Positions 1 through 7,341 of a stretch of 64,000 nt of DNA are shown piece after piece. Made by a program: the position numbers and the translations under genes. The notes beneath the pieces are model-generated. The model ran no database searches, was not told where the DNA came from, and saw nothing but the letters and a program-made list of their open reading frames with translations. Each line of letters opens with the position of its first letter. Within the stretch, counting starts at the first letter, position 1. The stretch comes from an uncultured Emergencia sp. (GTDB taxonomy: Bacteria; Bacillota; Clostridia; Peptostreptococcales; Anaerovoracaceae): NCBI GenBank assembly GCA_937997955.1, contig CALLDR010000202.1, positions 1-64,000 on the forward strand. Reading direction: 5' to 3'.

Positions 1-406
1 AGGTACTGTAAAAACTGAACACATTATTACAAAAAAGGTTGACCAGAACATTATCCTTCGTTTTCTTAAAAAAAATAAAGCTGTATGATCTCACATAATT
101 TTCCACTTGCGATCGTGGTCAAAGTATACTTCATCAGGCAGAACTCTGCCAGCCCCCTTTGTCGATTTTTAGTTGTTTTTTGTAACTTTTTATACGACGC
201 GTTCCTGCCGTTCGAGCCTCGGCAGCTTGCTCTCTCGGGGAACGCCAGCATAAGGTTCGTCTAGCCGTGAAAATCACAAGAACCCCTGTCTTCCCAAAAT
301 GGACAGATTTATATATAATAGATCTATCCCGACAAATCTTAGCAAGCAAAGTCGGGACGGCCGCGGCTTTTGATGATAAACTGAAAACACAGCAGGAGGT
401 GATCGA
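1..406. other. Gene-free upstream region of the AraC-type gene
   Basis: I see no convincing gene here; the short frames lack ribosome sites and family resemblance. A TATAAT at 314-319 has only a poor partner at 291-296 (TTCCCA, 17-bp gap), so it is a weak candidate promoter for the AraC-type gene. A 7-bp inverted repeat (TCCCGAC at 327-333, GTCGGGA at 351-357) lies in the presumed leader. A second small hairpin, CTGCCG/CGGCAG, lies near 205-225. Confidence 0.4.
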
Positions 407-1264
407 ATGGACTGGGTAGCAGCCATCGACAAAGCGATCGCATACATCGAAGACAATATTACGGAGGATATTACGCCAGACAGTATCGCAAGGCACGTCA
501 ACATTTCCCCCTTCTACTTTCAACAGGGATTCCGGCTGCTGTGCGGCTATACGATCACGGAATACATACGCAGCCGAAGGCTTGCCCTCGCCGCAGGTGA
601 GCTGGCTTCAGGTTCCGTCAAGGTCATCGACGCGGCCATGAAGTACCGCTACGCCTCTCCAGACAGCTTTGCTAAAGCTTTCACCCGGTTCCACGGCGTC
701 ACACCTTCTATGGCGCAGGCTAAAGGCACAGTGCTGAAATCCTTTGCGCCGCTGAAAATCAAATTATCATTGGAGGGTGGTTACACGATGGACTACAAAT
801 TTACAAACAAAGACAGCTTCACCGTCATGGGAACCCTGAAAACGTTTTCCTACGATGAGGCGAAGACTGCTGTTCCCGCTTACTGGGAGGAGCACTTCGA
901 GAAGGGCCGCGGCCGGCACGTATGCGGTATGTTCGGCATAAACATGGACGAGACCATGGGACAAAGTCAGTTTGACTACATGATCGCAGACCTCTATGAC
1001 CCGGTCAAAGGGGTTCCTGCAGGCTTTGTCACCAGAACGATTCCCCCATTCACCTGGGCAGTGTTCCCATGCAAAGGCGCCATGCCGGACGCCATACACA
1101 CTGTAAGCGCTGGGATCTTTTCCCAATGGCTTCCCGCCCAAAGGGACTATGAATTCGCCGCTGGATATTTCATCGAAATGTACGACGATGCCAGCAAATA
1201 TCCGAAAGGAACCGCTGACGAGAATTACTATTCAGAAATCTGGATACCGGTAAAGAAGAAATAA
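407..1264 (+). CDS. AraC family regulator with GyrI-like effector domain
   Basis: A 285-residue one-component transcription factor. Residues about 8-105 are an AraC-type double helix-turn-helix (DITPDSIARHVNISPFYF, then the second-helix region ending in FHGVTPSMAQA). The rest, from about residue 125, resembles the GyrI/effector-binding fold of Rob- and SoxS-like regulators that sense small hydrophobic compounds (ending in YYSEIWIPVKKK). The ATG follows AGGAGGTG with good spacing. It stands alone on the plus strand, with a hairpin after the stop, so no operon partner suggests its target. DNA binding and effector sensing follow from the family; the ligand is unknown. Confidence 0.88.
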   Translation: MDWVAAIDKAIAYIEDNITEDITPDSIARHVNISPFYFQQGFRLLCGYTITEYIRSRRLALAAGELASGSVKVIDAAMKYRYASPDSFAKAFTRFHGVTPSMAQAKGTVLKSFAPLKIKLSLEGGYTMDYKFTNKDSFTVMGTLKTFSYDEAKTAVPAYWEEHFEKGRGRHVCGMFGINMDETMGQSQFDYMIADLYDPVKGVPAGFVTRTIPPFTWAVFPCKGAMPDAIHTVSAGIFSQWLPAQRDYEFAAGYFIEMYDDASKYPKGTADENYYSEIWIPVKKK

Positions 1265-1283
1265 GCCCCGCGGAAAGAGCAAG

Positions 1284-1331
1284 CAAAGCCGCGCTGTGCC
1301 GAGAAAACTTCTCAATGCGGCGCTGGCTTTG
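1284..1331 (+). terminator. Hairpin after the AraC-type gene
   Basis: CAAAGCC (1284-1290) pairs with GGCTTTG (1325-1331), and inner GC-rich segments can pair as well. It lies just after the stop at 1264. The following sequence (TTCTGTC) is only weakly T-rich, so termination efficiency is uncertain. Confidence 0.5.
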
Positions 1332-1373
1332 TTCTGTCACGTTCGGATTCCCGTCTCTTTAAGACAGCCCTGT

Positions 1374-1438
1374 TCTCATGCCGGCACTTTCATGTCATCG
1401 CTCTCATGTCCGCGCTCACATGCCGGCACTTTCACGTC
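1374..1438. repeat. Imperfect 23-bp direct repeat, two copies
   Basis: Copies at 1374-1396 and 1416-1438 agree at 21 of 23 positions around the core ATGCCGGCACTTTCA. A partial third copy (TCTCATGTCCGCGC) lies between them. It is in a gene-free stretch. It is one of several short intergenic repeats in the window and has too few units to be a CRISPR. Confidence 0.6.
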
Positions 1439-1449
1439 CCGCAGCACTT

Positions 1450-1629
1450 TTACGCGCTCTTTTTCACAGGAAGCTTAAACAGCCGCCGCATATTTCTTTC
1501 TGCGCCGCGGTTTCTTCTTTGCGCTCCTGCATGTTCTTTGATCCGATGATACAGCCATTGGCCTGGAGCCCTGCCGAATTGCCGCTGCAACAGAAATCTT
1601 AAATCATTTTGCCCGCCTATTTTAAACAC
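1450..1629 (-). CDS. Possible small ORF (59 aa) behind a LexA-type promoter
   Basis: A GTG-started frame preceded by GAGGAGGG at good spacing, encoding a basic 59-residue peptide (MFKIGGQNDLRF start, LPVKKSA end). It overlaps the end of the upstream 45-residue frame and is the second of two small frames after the LexA-like promoter at 1776-1810. I do not recognise either product. The ribosome site is its best support; it could equally be a decayed gene end or chance. Confidence 0.25.
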   Translation of the reverse strand: MFKIGGQNDLRFLLQRQFGRAPGQWLYHRIKEHAGAQRRNRGAERNMRRLFKLPVKKSA

Positions 1630-1754
1630 AAAAATCCCTCCTCTATGGTATCCACCCTTTTCAAAATCCGATCGTCACAGAATTCATCATGCAGCTGACG
1701 CTGAACAATATCAAAGTGTTTATCCTTGCTGACAAACAGACAGATGGAAGCCAT
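1617..1754 (-). CDS. Possible small ORF (45 aa) directly after a LexA-type promoter
   Basis: An ATG frame (MASICLFVSKDKHFD start, EEGFLCLK end) that begins about 20 nt after the TACAAT of the candidate SOS promoter. It has a weak ribosome site (CCAGGCG). No family is recognised. It matters mainly because something should lie downstream of the SOS-type promoter, and this is the first frame there. Confidence 0.22.
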   Translation of the reverse strand: MASICLFVSKDKHFDIVQRQLHDEFCDDRILKRVDTIEEGFLCLK

Positions 1755-1775
1755 CGCCTGGCTTCAGCTTACTAT

Positions 1776-1810
1776 ATTGTATCATATCTCCAGCACAAGA
1801 ACAAGTGTTC
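1776..1810 (-). promoter_or_regulatory. Candidate LexA (SOS) box overlapping a promoter
   Basis: GAACAAGTGTTC at 1799-1810 fits the Gram-positive LexA pattern GAAC-N4-GTTC and is a near-perfect palindrome. On the minus strand TTGTTC (1804-1799) and TACAAT (1781-1776) are 17 bp apart, so the box covers the -35 element, as expected for repression. The promoter reads into the two tiny frames at 1754-1450. LexA binding is inferred. Confidence 0.5.
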
Positions 1811-1845
1811 TTTTTTATATTTTATCAATTTTTCACGGCACTTTT

Positions 1846-2457
1846 TTATTGCAGTCTAAGAGGACTCGCCTTCTGATCCTCTGTTTCATCTATTCCCGGC
1901 AGATACCAATAGGAATGAAACTTATGAAGGTAGGTCAGGGCTCCCTTTGGCATCTGGGTCAAAGCGTTGAACACGTTGTAATAGTCCCCGGCTCCCATGC
2001 CGATGGCGAAAGCGCCCATGGTTCCCAGAATGTCCCACTGCGGCTGAATCAAAAACAGCCCGAAAGGAATGAAGCCAAAGACCAGGTTCGGCAGCAGGCT
2101 CATAAAGACGAACCTGCCCTTTGTCATGTGCTCCGGACCCACCACGAACAGCATGCCCTGCTTCAAGTTCGTATAGATATACGCGGTCTCCTTGAAGCAA
2201 ATGCCATGCAGGATCTCATGAGGATAACAGCTGAGCAGCGCCAGTATCACTCCAGCAAAACGGTAGTGCCCCGCTCCGCCCCGCAGAAACAGGATCACCA
2301 GCATCAAAACGATCAGCACCAGCGCCAATCCGTTGGCAAAGACCGCCATAGCTTTTACATCTTCAAATTCCTTGAACCGCACCGCCCCCGCGGGATGCTC
2401 CGCGCTGGGCAGAGAATTCTCATCTCCGTTGAACTTTCCCTTATATATCAGCTTCAT
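1846..2457 (-). CDS. DUF3267 putative membrane zinc metalloprotease
   Basis: A 203-residue membrane protein of the DUF3267 (putative zincin) family. It has a hydrophobic segment at about residues 41-58, then an HEILH (HExxH) zinc-site motif at 80-84 on a second hydrophobic segment, and two more membrane segments toward residue 150. The frame is open further upstream, but ATG 2457 is chosen because AAGGAGAGG precedes it. Family members are thought to be intramembrane metalloproteases; activity is not shown here. It is the last gene of the long minus-strand string, about 190 bp after the surface protein gene and beyond a hairpin, so it may have its own promoter. Confidence 0.75.
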   Translation of the reverse strand: MKLIYKGKFNGDENSLPSAEHPAGAVRFKEFEDVKAMAVFANGLALVLIVLMLVILFLRGGAGHYRFAGVILALLSCYPHEILHGICFKETAYIYTNLKQGMLFVVGPEHMTKGRFVFMSLLPNLVFGFIPFGLFLIQPQWDILGTMGAFAIGMGAGDYYNVFNALTQMPKGALTYLHKFHSYWYLPGIDETEDQKASPLRLQ

Positions 2458-2598
2458 GCTTCGTTCGTCCTCTCCTTTCCGTTCGCGCTCCGCAGCAAGA
2501 CCATGGCATCGGTGCAGGCCGCTTTCAGGGCCTTGTCGATGCAGTCCATCCAGCTCCTGCTCCCGCCGATCAAGCATCTCGCACGCAGCACGCACAAA

Positions 2599-2620
2599 GC
2601 GGCGCCCCACAGGGCGCCGC
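2599..2620 (-). terminator. GC-rich hairpin after the sortase-type protein gene
   Basis: GCGGCGCCC at 2599-2607 pairs with GGGCGCCGC at 2612-2620, a 9-bp stem with a 4-nt loop, 30 nt past the stop of the surface protein. On the minus strand only TTTGTG follows, so it may act as a partial terminator or an mRNA-end stabiliser. Confidence 0.5.
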
Positions 2621-2649
2621 ATCTGCTTCTCAATCTTCAGTTATCTCTT

Positions 2650-3948
2650 CTATTTCTTCTCGGTCTTTCGATATGCCGCAGCAGCGCCCGCAGCGCCAAT
2701 TGCTGTGATCAGCAGCGCGATATACATGCCGATCGGCGCGTCATCGCCGGTCTTCGGAGCGGTTTCACCGGACGCAGGGTCGGTCTGACCGCTTCCGTTT
2801 CCGCCGTTTCCGCCGTTTCCGTTGCCGCCGGTCGTACCCTTGTCGATGACATAGCGAAGTACCAGTCCGTAGGTACCCATGCCGTCGTCAGCATCGACTA
2901 CGAAGGAATCCATCTTGTAGTCGCTCCACTTAAACGATTCGCCCCAGTCCTCTAAAAGCAGCACGTCGGAATCGTAGCTGCCCAGATACTCGTAGGTCTT
3001 GCCCTTGTAGACCGGGTTGACGTAGTCAGAAGCCTTTACCAGATCGCCGGACTTGGCCGGAATATAGTAATCTCCCCAGACCTCGTCATACTCGCCTTCA
3101 TAGACCGTTCCCACCAGCTTCATTTTTCCGTTCACCTTCTCATAATATCTGTGAACGATCTCAAACTCGGACAATTCCGGGCAGTCACAGGTCAGATACG
3201 CGCCGGCGATGAGGACGCCGGTAAACTCGTCACTGCACAGATAGTCGATGACCTGATCGATGTTGACGACCAGCTCTTTCAGCTGATCCATGGTCTCTTT
3301 GGTGATGCCCATATCAGCCAGATCGGCCCAGTCTTCCTCCGTCATGTCTGACGTGTCGAAGAGGTCGTCCAGCGTCATGCCCGCGTCAGCCAGCATTTTT
3401 TCAATCAGCTCGGAAAAGCTGTTAAACTCCATGCCTTCTTCTTTCAGCGCCTGGCGGACGATGTCAATAGACTGTTTGTAGATCTCGTTGGTGATGACCA
3501 GCGCGCCGCCCTGGCTCACATAGTGGCCCTCCGGCAGTCCCTGGACCTCCACCTGGAACCTGTTCAGCAGCTTCTCCACGTCTTCCAGAGTGTCGCCGAT
3601 CTCCTGCAGGTCGATCTTGCCCTGGATCTCAGCCAGCTTCTTCATCATTTCGTCGCTGATCCTCTCCTCAGGCACGCCCAGCCACATGCAGAGATAATCA
3701 TCTGTACCGGACATCTTCTGTACCGGAACGCTGATGTCGATCCCCACCTCTGCGGAGGAGATACGCACCGTCAGGTCGCCGATCTCCGGCAGCTTTTCAC
3801 AATCCGGATTTTCCACCATGACCACCGCCATGGCGTTATTGCCGGTCTTCATTTCATCTAGAATTCCCGCGAAGGCCGGAGCCGTCGTCACAGAAAATAC
3901 CAGAGCCAGGGCCAGAATCCCGGCCAATACCTTTTTCAATCTTTTCAT
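2650..3948 (-). CDS. Secreted protein with LPXTG-like cell-wall sorting signal
   Basis: 432 residues. The N-terminus is a signal peptide (basic MKRLKK, hydrophobic core, AFA cleavage site near residue 27). The C-terminus carries a sortase-type signal: APKTG at about 397-401, a hydrophobic segment and a basic tail (YRKTEKK), preceded by a Gly/Asn-rich linker (about 370-390). The acidic middle, including a helical stretch rich in Asp/Glu around residues 170-235, matches no domain I recognise. Attachment to peptidoglycan by a sortase is inferred; no sortase lies in the window. The start follows dusB by 1 nt and its AGGAGAA site lies inside dusB, so the two are probably translationally coupled. 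Confidence 0.8.
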   Translation of the reverse strand: MKRLKKVLAGILALALVFSVTTAPAFAGILDEMKTGNNAMAVVMVENPDCEKLPEIGDLTVRISSAEVGIDISVPVQKMSGTDDYLCMWLGVPEERISDEMMKKLAEIQGKIDLQEIGDTLEDVEKLLNRFQVEVQGLPEGHYVSQGGALVITNEIYKQSIDIVRQALKEEGMEFNSFSELIEKMLADAGMTLDDLFDTSDMTEEDWADLADMGITKETMDQLKELVVNIDQVIDYLCSDEFTGVLIAGAYLTCDCPELSEFEIVHRYYEKVNGKMKLVGTVYEGEYDEVWGDYYIPAKSGDLVKASDYVNPVYKGKTYEYLGSYDSDVLLLEDWGESFKWSDYKMDSFVVDADDGMGTYGLVLRYVIDKGTTGGNGNGGNGGNGSGQTDPASGETAPKTGDDAPIGMYIALLITAIGAAGAAAAYRKTEKK

Positions 3949-3949
3949 A

Positions 3950-4915
3950 TCACAGTTCTCCTATCGCACGGGCCAGTTCCTCTGCGTCCTCAATCTGATT
4001 GACCCTGCCGCGCAGCGCCGCGCTGCCAGGCAGCCCCTTCAGATACCAGCCCATGTGCTTGCGCATTTCACGGACTGCCACATACTCGCCCTTTAGCTGT
4101 ATTATATCATGAAAGTGCCGCAGCATCATCTCTTTTTTTTCGGAAATATCTGGGAGAGGCGGCGGCGCTTCTCCCCGCCAGGCTGCCGCAAGCTCCCGGA
4201 AGATCCACGGGTTTCCCAGCGCGGCTCTCCCCACCATGACGAAGTCGCATCCGGTTTCGGACATCATGGCCATGGCCGATGAAGCGTCGACCACGTCCCC
4301 GTTGCCGATGACGGGAATGGAGACCGCCTCCTTCACGGCCCGGATCTGGCCCCAGTCCGCCTTTCCGCTGTAATACTGCTCCCGGGTCCGACCGTGCACA
4401 GCTACCGCCGCCGCGCCGCCGGCCTCTATGGCCTTTGCCGTCTCCACCGCGTTGACAGATGACGCGTCAAAGCCGATGCGTATCTTGGCGGTCACCGGTT
4501 TGGAGGTGTTCTTCACCATGGCGCAGATCAGGTCATAGACCAGATCCAGATTCCGCAGAAGCGCCGAGCCTTCCCCGTTTTTGACGATCTTCGGCACCGG
4601 ACAGCCCATGTTGATGTCCAGCACCGCGTTTTCGCAGGATTCCAGTTCTCTGGCGGCAAAGGCCAGGATCGGCGGTTCGCTGCCGAATACCTGGAACGCC
4701 ACCGGCTTTTCCTCCTCATACAGAAACAGCAGCTCCCGGGTCCTTCGGGCGTTGTAGTACAGACCCTTGCCGCTGACCATTTCCGAATATACCAAAGCCG
4801 CTCCCATCTCGCGGCAGATCCGGCGAGTGGGAGCGTCTGTGATGCCTGCAAGGGGAGCCAGCAGGAAAGGATTTTCCAGCTGGACGTTTCCGATTCTCAG
4901 GTCTTTATTATGCAT
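3950..4915 (-). CDS. dusB: tRNA-dihydrouridine synthase
   Basis: FMN enzyme that reduces specific uridines in tRNA to dihydrouridine. The 321-residue protein has the N-terminal NPFLLAPLAGITDAPTR signature, the catalytic-cysteine motif NMGCPVPKIVKNGEGSALL, and the FMN-phosphate region MVGRAALGNPWIF, all in the usual TIM-barrel order with a C-terminal helical domain. I chose ATG 4915 over a GTG at 4936 because a purine-rich site (AAAGGGAAAG) precedes it. It overlaps the 3' end of coaX by 8 nt, so the two are cotranscribed. The coaX-dus neighbourhood is common in Firmicutes. Subfamily B is the usual Firmicute form and is inferred. Confidence 0.93.
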   Translation of the reverse strand: MHNKDLRIGNVQLENPFLLAPLAGITDAPTRRICREMGAALVYSEMVSGKGLYYNARRTRELLFLYEEEKPVAFQVFGSEPPILAFAARELESCENAVLDINMGCPVPKIVKNGEGSALLRNLDLVYDLICAMVKNTSKPVTAKIRIGFDASSVNAVETAKAIEAGGAAAVAVHGRTREQYYSGKADWGQIRAVKEAVSIPVIGNGDVVDASSAMAMMSETGCDFVMVGRAALGNPWIFRELAAAWRGEAPPPLPDISEKKEMMLRHFHDIIQLKGEYVAVREMRKHMGWYLKGLPGSAALRGRVNQIEDAEELARAIGEL

Positions 4916-5732
4916 GCTCTTTCTTTCCCTTTCCACAAGGCCGGGGCGCTTTCTTGTTCTTCTGATAGATCAGCTCCAGGCCCTCCAGCGTCAGCATCTT
5001 GTCCACGTAATCGATGCAGTCTACGCCGCCGTCGATCAAAGTGGACAGCCCTCCTGTGGCAACTACTGTAACCGGCTTATCCGACTGGGTGATGGCCTCC
5101 AGCTCCTTCTTCATCATGCGGACGATGTAGTCCACCATGCCCATGTGGCCGTATACCAGGCCGGACTGCATGCTCTGAATGGTGTTCTTGCATATGGTCT
5201 GTCCCGGTTCCTCCAATTCCACCTTCGGCAGCTTGGAAGTCTTCTCAAAGAGGGCTTCCGACGAGATCTTCAGCCCCGGCGCGATGGAGCCGCCCAGGTA
5301 TTCCGCCTTTTCCGTCACGGCGCAGAAGGTGGTCGCCGTACCAAAGTCGATGATGATCAGCGGCCCGCCGTACTTGTGGTAGGCGGCGACAGCGTTGACG
5401 ATGCGGTCCGCGCCCACCTGCTTGGGATTATCGTACTTTACGATGAGGCCGGTCTTGACGCCGGACTCTACGGTAATAGCCCGCTTGTGAAAATATTTCT
5501 GCGACAGATGCTGCAGTGTGAACAGCACCGACGGCACTACGGTGGATATGATGACGTCCTCGACGTCAGAGGTCTTCAGCCCTTCGTACTGGAAGAGCTG
5601 GTTTACGATCATGCCGTACTCGTCGGCACTTTTGTTGGTGTCAGTCTTGATTCTCCAGTTGGTGATCAGCTTACCGTCTCGGAAAAGTCCCAGTACGATG
5701 TTGCTGTTTCCAACGTCAAAAGCTAAAAGCAT
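4908..5732 (-). CDS. coaX: Type III pantothenate kinase
   Basis: Catalyses ATP-dependent phosphorylation of pantothenate, the first step of coenzyme A synthesis. The 274-residue protein starts with the acetate-kinase-fold phosphate motif DVGNSNIVLGLF and has the type III signatures GADRIVNAVAAY and IIIDFGTATTF; the Asp in DVGNS and the Asp of GADR are the expected active-site residues. It is slightly longer than usual, with a basic C-terminal tail (KNKKAPRPCGKGKKEHA). It lies 22 nt after the PucR-type gene and overlaps dusB. Placement after ftsH parallels the Bacillus tilS-hpt-ftsH-coaX order. Confidence 0.95.
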   Translation of the reverse strand: MLLAFDVGNSNIVLGLFRDGKLITNWRIKTDTNKSADEYGMIVNQLFQYEGLKTSDVEDVIISTVVPSVLFTLQHLSQKYFHKRAITVESGVKTGLIVKYDNPKQVGADRIVNAVAAYHKYGGPLIIIDFGTATTFCAVTEKAEYLGGSIAPGLKISSEALFEKTSKLPKVELEEPGQTICKNTIQSMQSGLVYGHMGMVDYIVRMMKKELEAITQSDKPVTVVATGGLSTLIDGGVDCIDYVDKMLTLEGLELIYQKNKKAPRPCGKGKKEHA

Positions 5733-5754
5733 TGTCTTGTCTCCAAATCTGTTT

Positions 5755-7338
5755 TTACTTTACTACCCGGTCCAGCCGTTTCAGGGCCAGAGCCATGGTC
5801 AGGCCCGGAATGACCCGGTTCCCGGTGATCTCAGCGCCCAGCACCTCGTTGATCCGCTTCAGGCGGTACTGGACGGTATTGGTGTGGATTCCCATGAACT
5901 CGCTGGTCTTGCCGCTGTTCATGCCCGCGTCCAGAACAAAGGTCTCCAGGGTTTCCAGCAGCTGCTTGGCCTTGTTCTCGCCCATCTCTCTGCGGAAAGG
6001 CTCCAGCAGGTCCATGTAATTCTTCTTCAGATAACCGCCCTGTACCTGCAGGTTGATGCAGTTGGACACCAGGGCCAGCTCATATTTTGTAAACACCCTC
6101 TTATACGGGAATACGTTTTCTACAAAGGTCCAGGTCTCGCTGATCAGGCGGAAGGCGTCTCCCGCGCCCTCGATGCCGTCCACGCCTGTGGCGTGGAAAA
6201 TGCGGACCGTCTTGCTGCCCTCCTTCAGCTTGTCGAAAAGGTGAAGACAGCTGGTCTTCTGGGAAATTTCGTCGTCTTCCTTCTTCTCGCCGTTCTTCAG
6301 GATCATGCCGTAGGTTTCCTCACCCTCCGTGATCCGGAGCACCTCGATGCTCTCCTTCTTCTCGAAGGCGCTGATGACCGAATTTCCCTGGTTGTTCTCG
6401 ATGCCCTTGGCGTAGAACACGCTGAGGATATTGTCAGCTTTGATGTTCATCTCATCTTTCAGGGAGTAAGCCAGAGATTTGTTGCCGCGGATCAGGGCCT
6501 TGATCAGCTCAGCCCGCACGTCCCGCTCCGGCGTGTACTTCCACATACCCATGGCCAGTTCGATGATCTCTGCCAGCTTGGTGATCTCCCCGGCGGAATA
6601 ATTGTCCTCGTTGTCCACGATGAACAGGAAGTACTTCTCTTTGTTGATGGTGATCGGACCCCAATAGGTCAGGACGCCGTTAACGTCGATAAAGGTATAG
6701 ATACCGGCCTTCTCTACGTCCCGCTCCTTACCCAGACGGATGGCGTCGGCAATCGTCGTCCGCTGTCTGGTCTCGATGGACAGGATCGGATTGAAATCCT
6801 TTGACAGCAGCACCACCTGGAAGTCGTTGCTCACCGCGGCTTCCCGCAGCGCCGAGTGGAAGGTCTTGTACTTCTCGAAGTTGAGCAGATGGTAGATGGT
6901 ATTGTTGATCAGGCTGTTTTTAAAGTTGTCGCCGTACAGCAGCTTATCCATAATCTGCTCGATGGCGTCGCTGTATTCTGCTTTGTTGTTTTTCGGAATG
7001 ACGATGAGAGGCAGTCCTACCTGCTCCGCCGTCTCTATGACCTCGCCGTCGGCGCCGGTCAGTCCCTTTTCCACGTGAAATACCACCAGGGCGCTGACGC
7101 CGGCCTTGGCCAGGCCTTTGACCACTTCGCACTGCAGTTTTTCGCGGCCCGTCATTCCGTAGAAGGATGTGAGGACGATCTGCTCTCTCACACCGTTGTT
7201 CTTCAGGGCAGTTTCCACATTGGACGCGTCCATAACCGAAACGGAACGGACCCGGTTTCCAATGTTTCTCTTTCCTGCCGCCAGAATGCTGGGGCTGAAC
7301 GCTTCCAAACCCAAACAGTCATTTACCGTTACTTTCAT
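5755..7338 (-). CDS. PucR family transcriptional regulator
   Basis: 527 residues with the PucR layout: an N-terminal PucR ligand domain (about residues 5-130; VMDASNVETALKNNGVREQIVLTS), a central GGDEF-like/CdaR region, and a C-terminal helix-turn-helix of about 60 residues (GKTSEFMGIHTNTVQYRLKRINEVLG). Family members regulate purine catabolism or sugar-acid and amino-acid use; the ligand here is unknown. It starts 3 nt after the ftsH stop and ends 22 nt before coaX, so it is embedded in the tilS-ftsH-coaX string at the place where hpt would be near in Bacillus. Such placement makes control by housekeeping transcription likely. Confidence 0.85.
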   Translation of the reverse strand: MKVTVNDCLGLEAFSPSILAAGKRNIGNRVRSVSVMDASNVETALKNNGVREQIVLTSFYGMTGREKLQCEVVKGLAKAGVSALVVFHVEKGLTGADGEVIETAEQVGLPLIVIPKNNKAEYSDAIEQIMDKLLYGDNFKNSLINNTIYHLLNFEKYKTFHSALREAAVSNDFQVVLLSKDFNPILSIETRQRTTIADAIRLGKERDVEKAGIYTFIDVNGVLTYWGPITINKEKYFLFIVDNEDNYSAGEITKLAEIIELAMGMWKYTPERDVRAELIKALIRGNKSLAYSLKDEMNIKADNILSVFYAKGIENNQGNSVISAFEKKESIEVLRITEGEETYGMILKNGEKKEDDEISQKTSCLHLFDKLKEGSKTVRIFHATGVDGIEGAGDAFRLISETWTFVENVFPYKRVFTKYELALVSNCINLQVQGGYLKKNYMDLLEPFRREMGENKAKQLLETLETFVLDAGMNSGKTSEFMGIHTNTVQYRLKRINEVLGAEITGNRVIPGLTMALALKRLDRVVK

Positions 7339-7341
7339 ATA

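Noticed and set aside
180..230. A tRNA-like fold with GTTCGAG-like sequence
   Set aside because: Only a short hairpin is present; no acceptor, D or anticodon arms can be built around it.
1374..1438. Possible CRISPR-like spaced repeats
   Set aside because: Only two real copies with a degenerate middle unit, and no cas genes in the window.
1726..2955. A 409-codon plus-strand open frame
   Set aside because: It runs antisense across the DUF3267 and sortase-type genes, whose minus-strand proteins have clear signal, membrane and HExxH features. The plus-strand product has no family features and no ribosome site.
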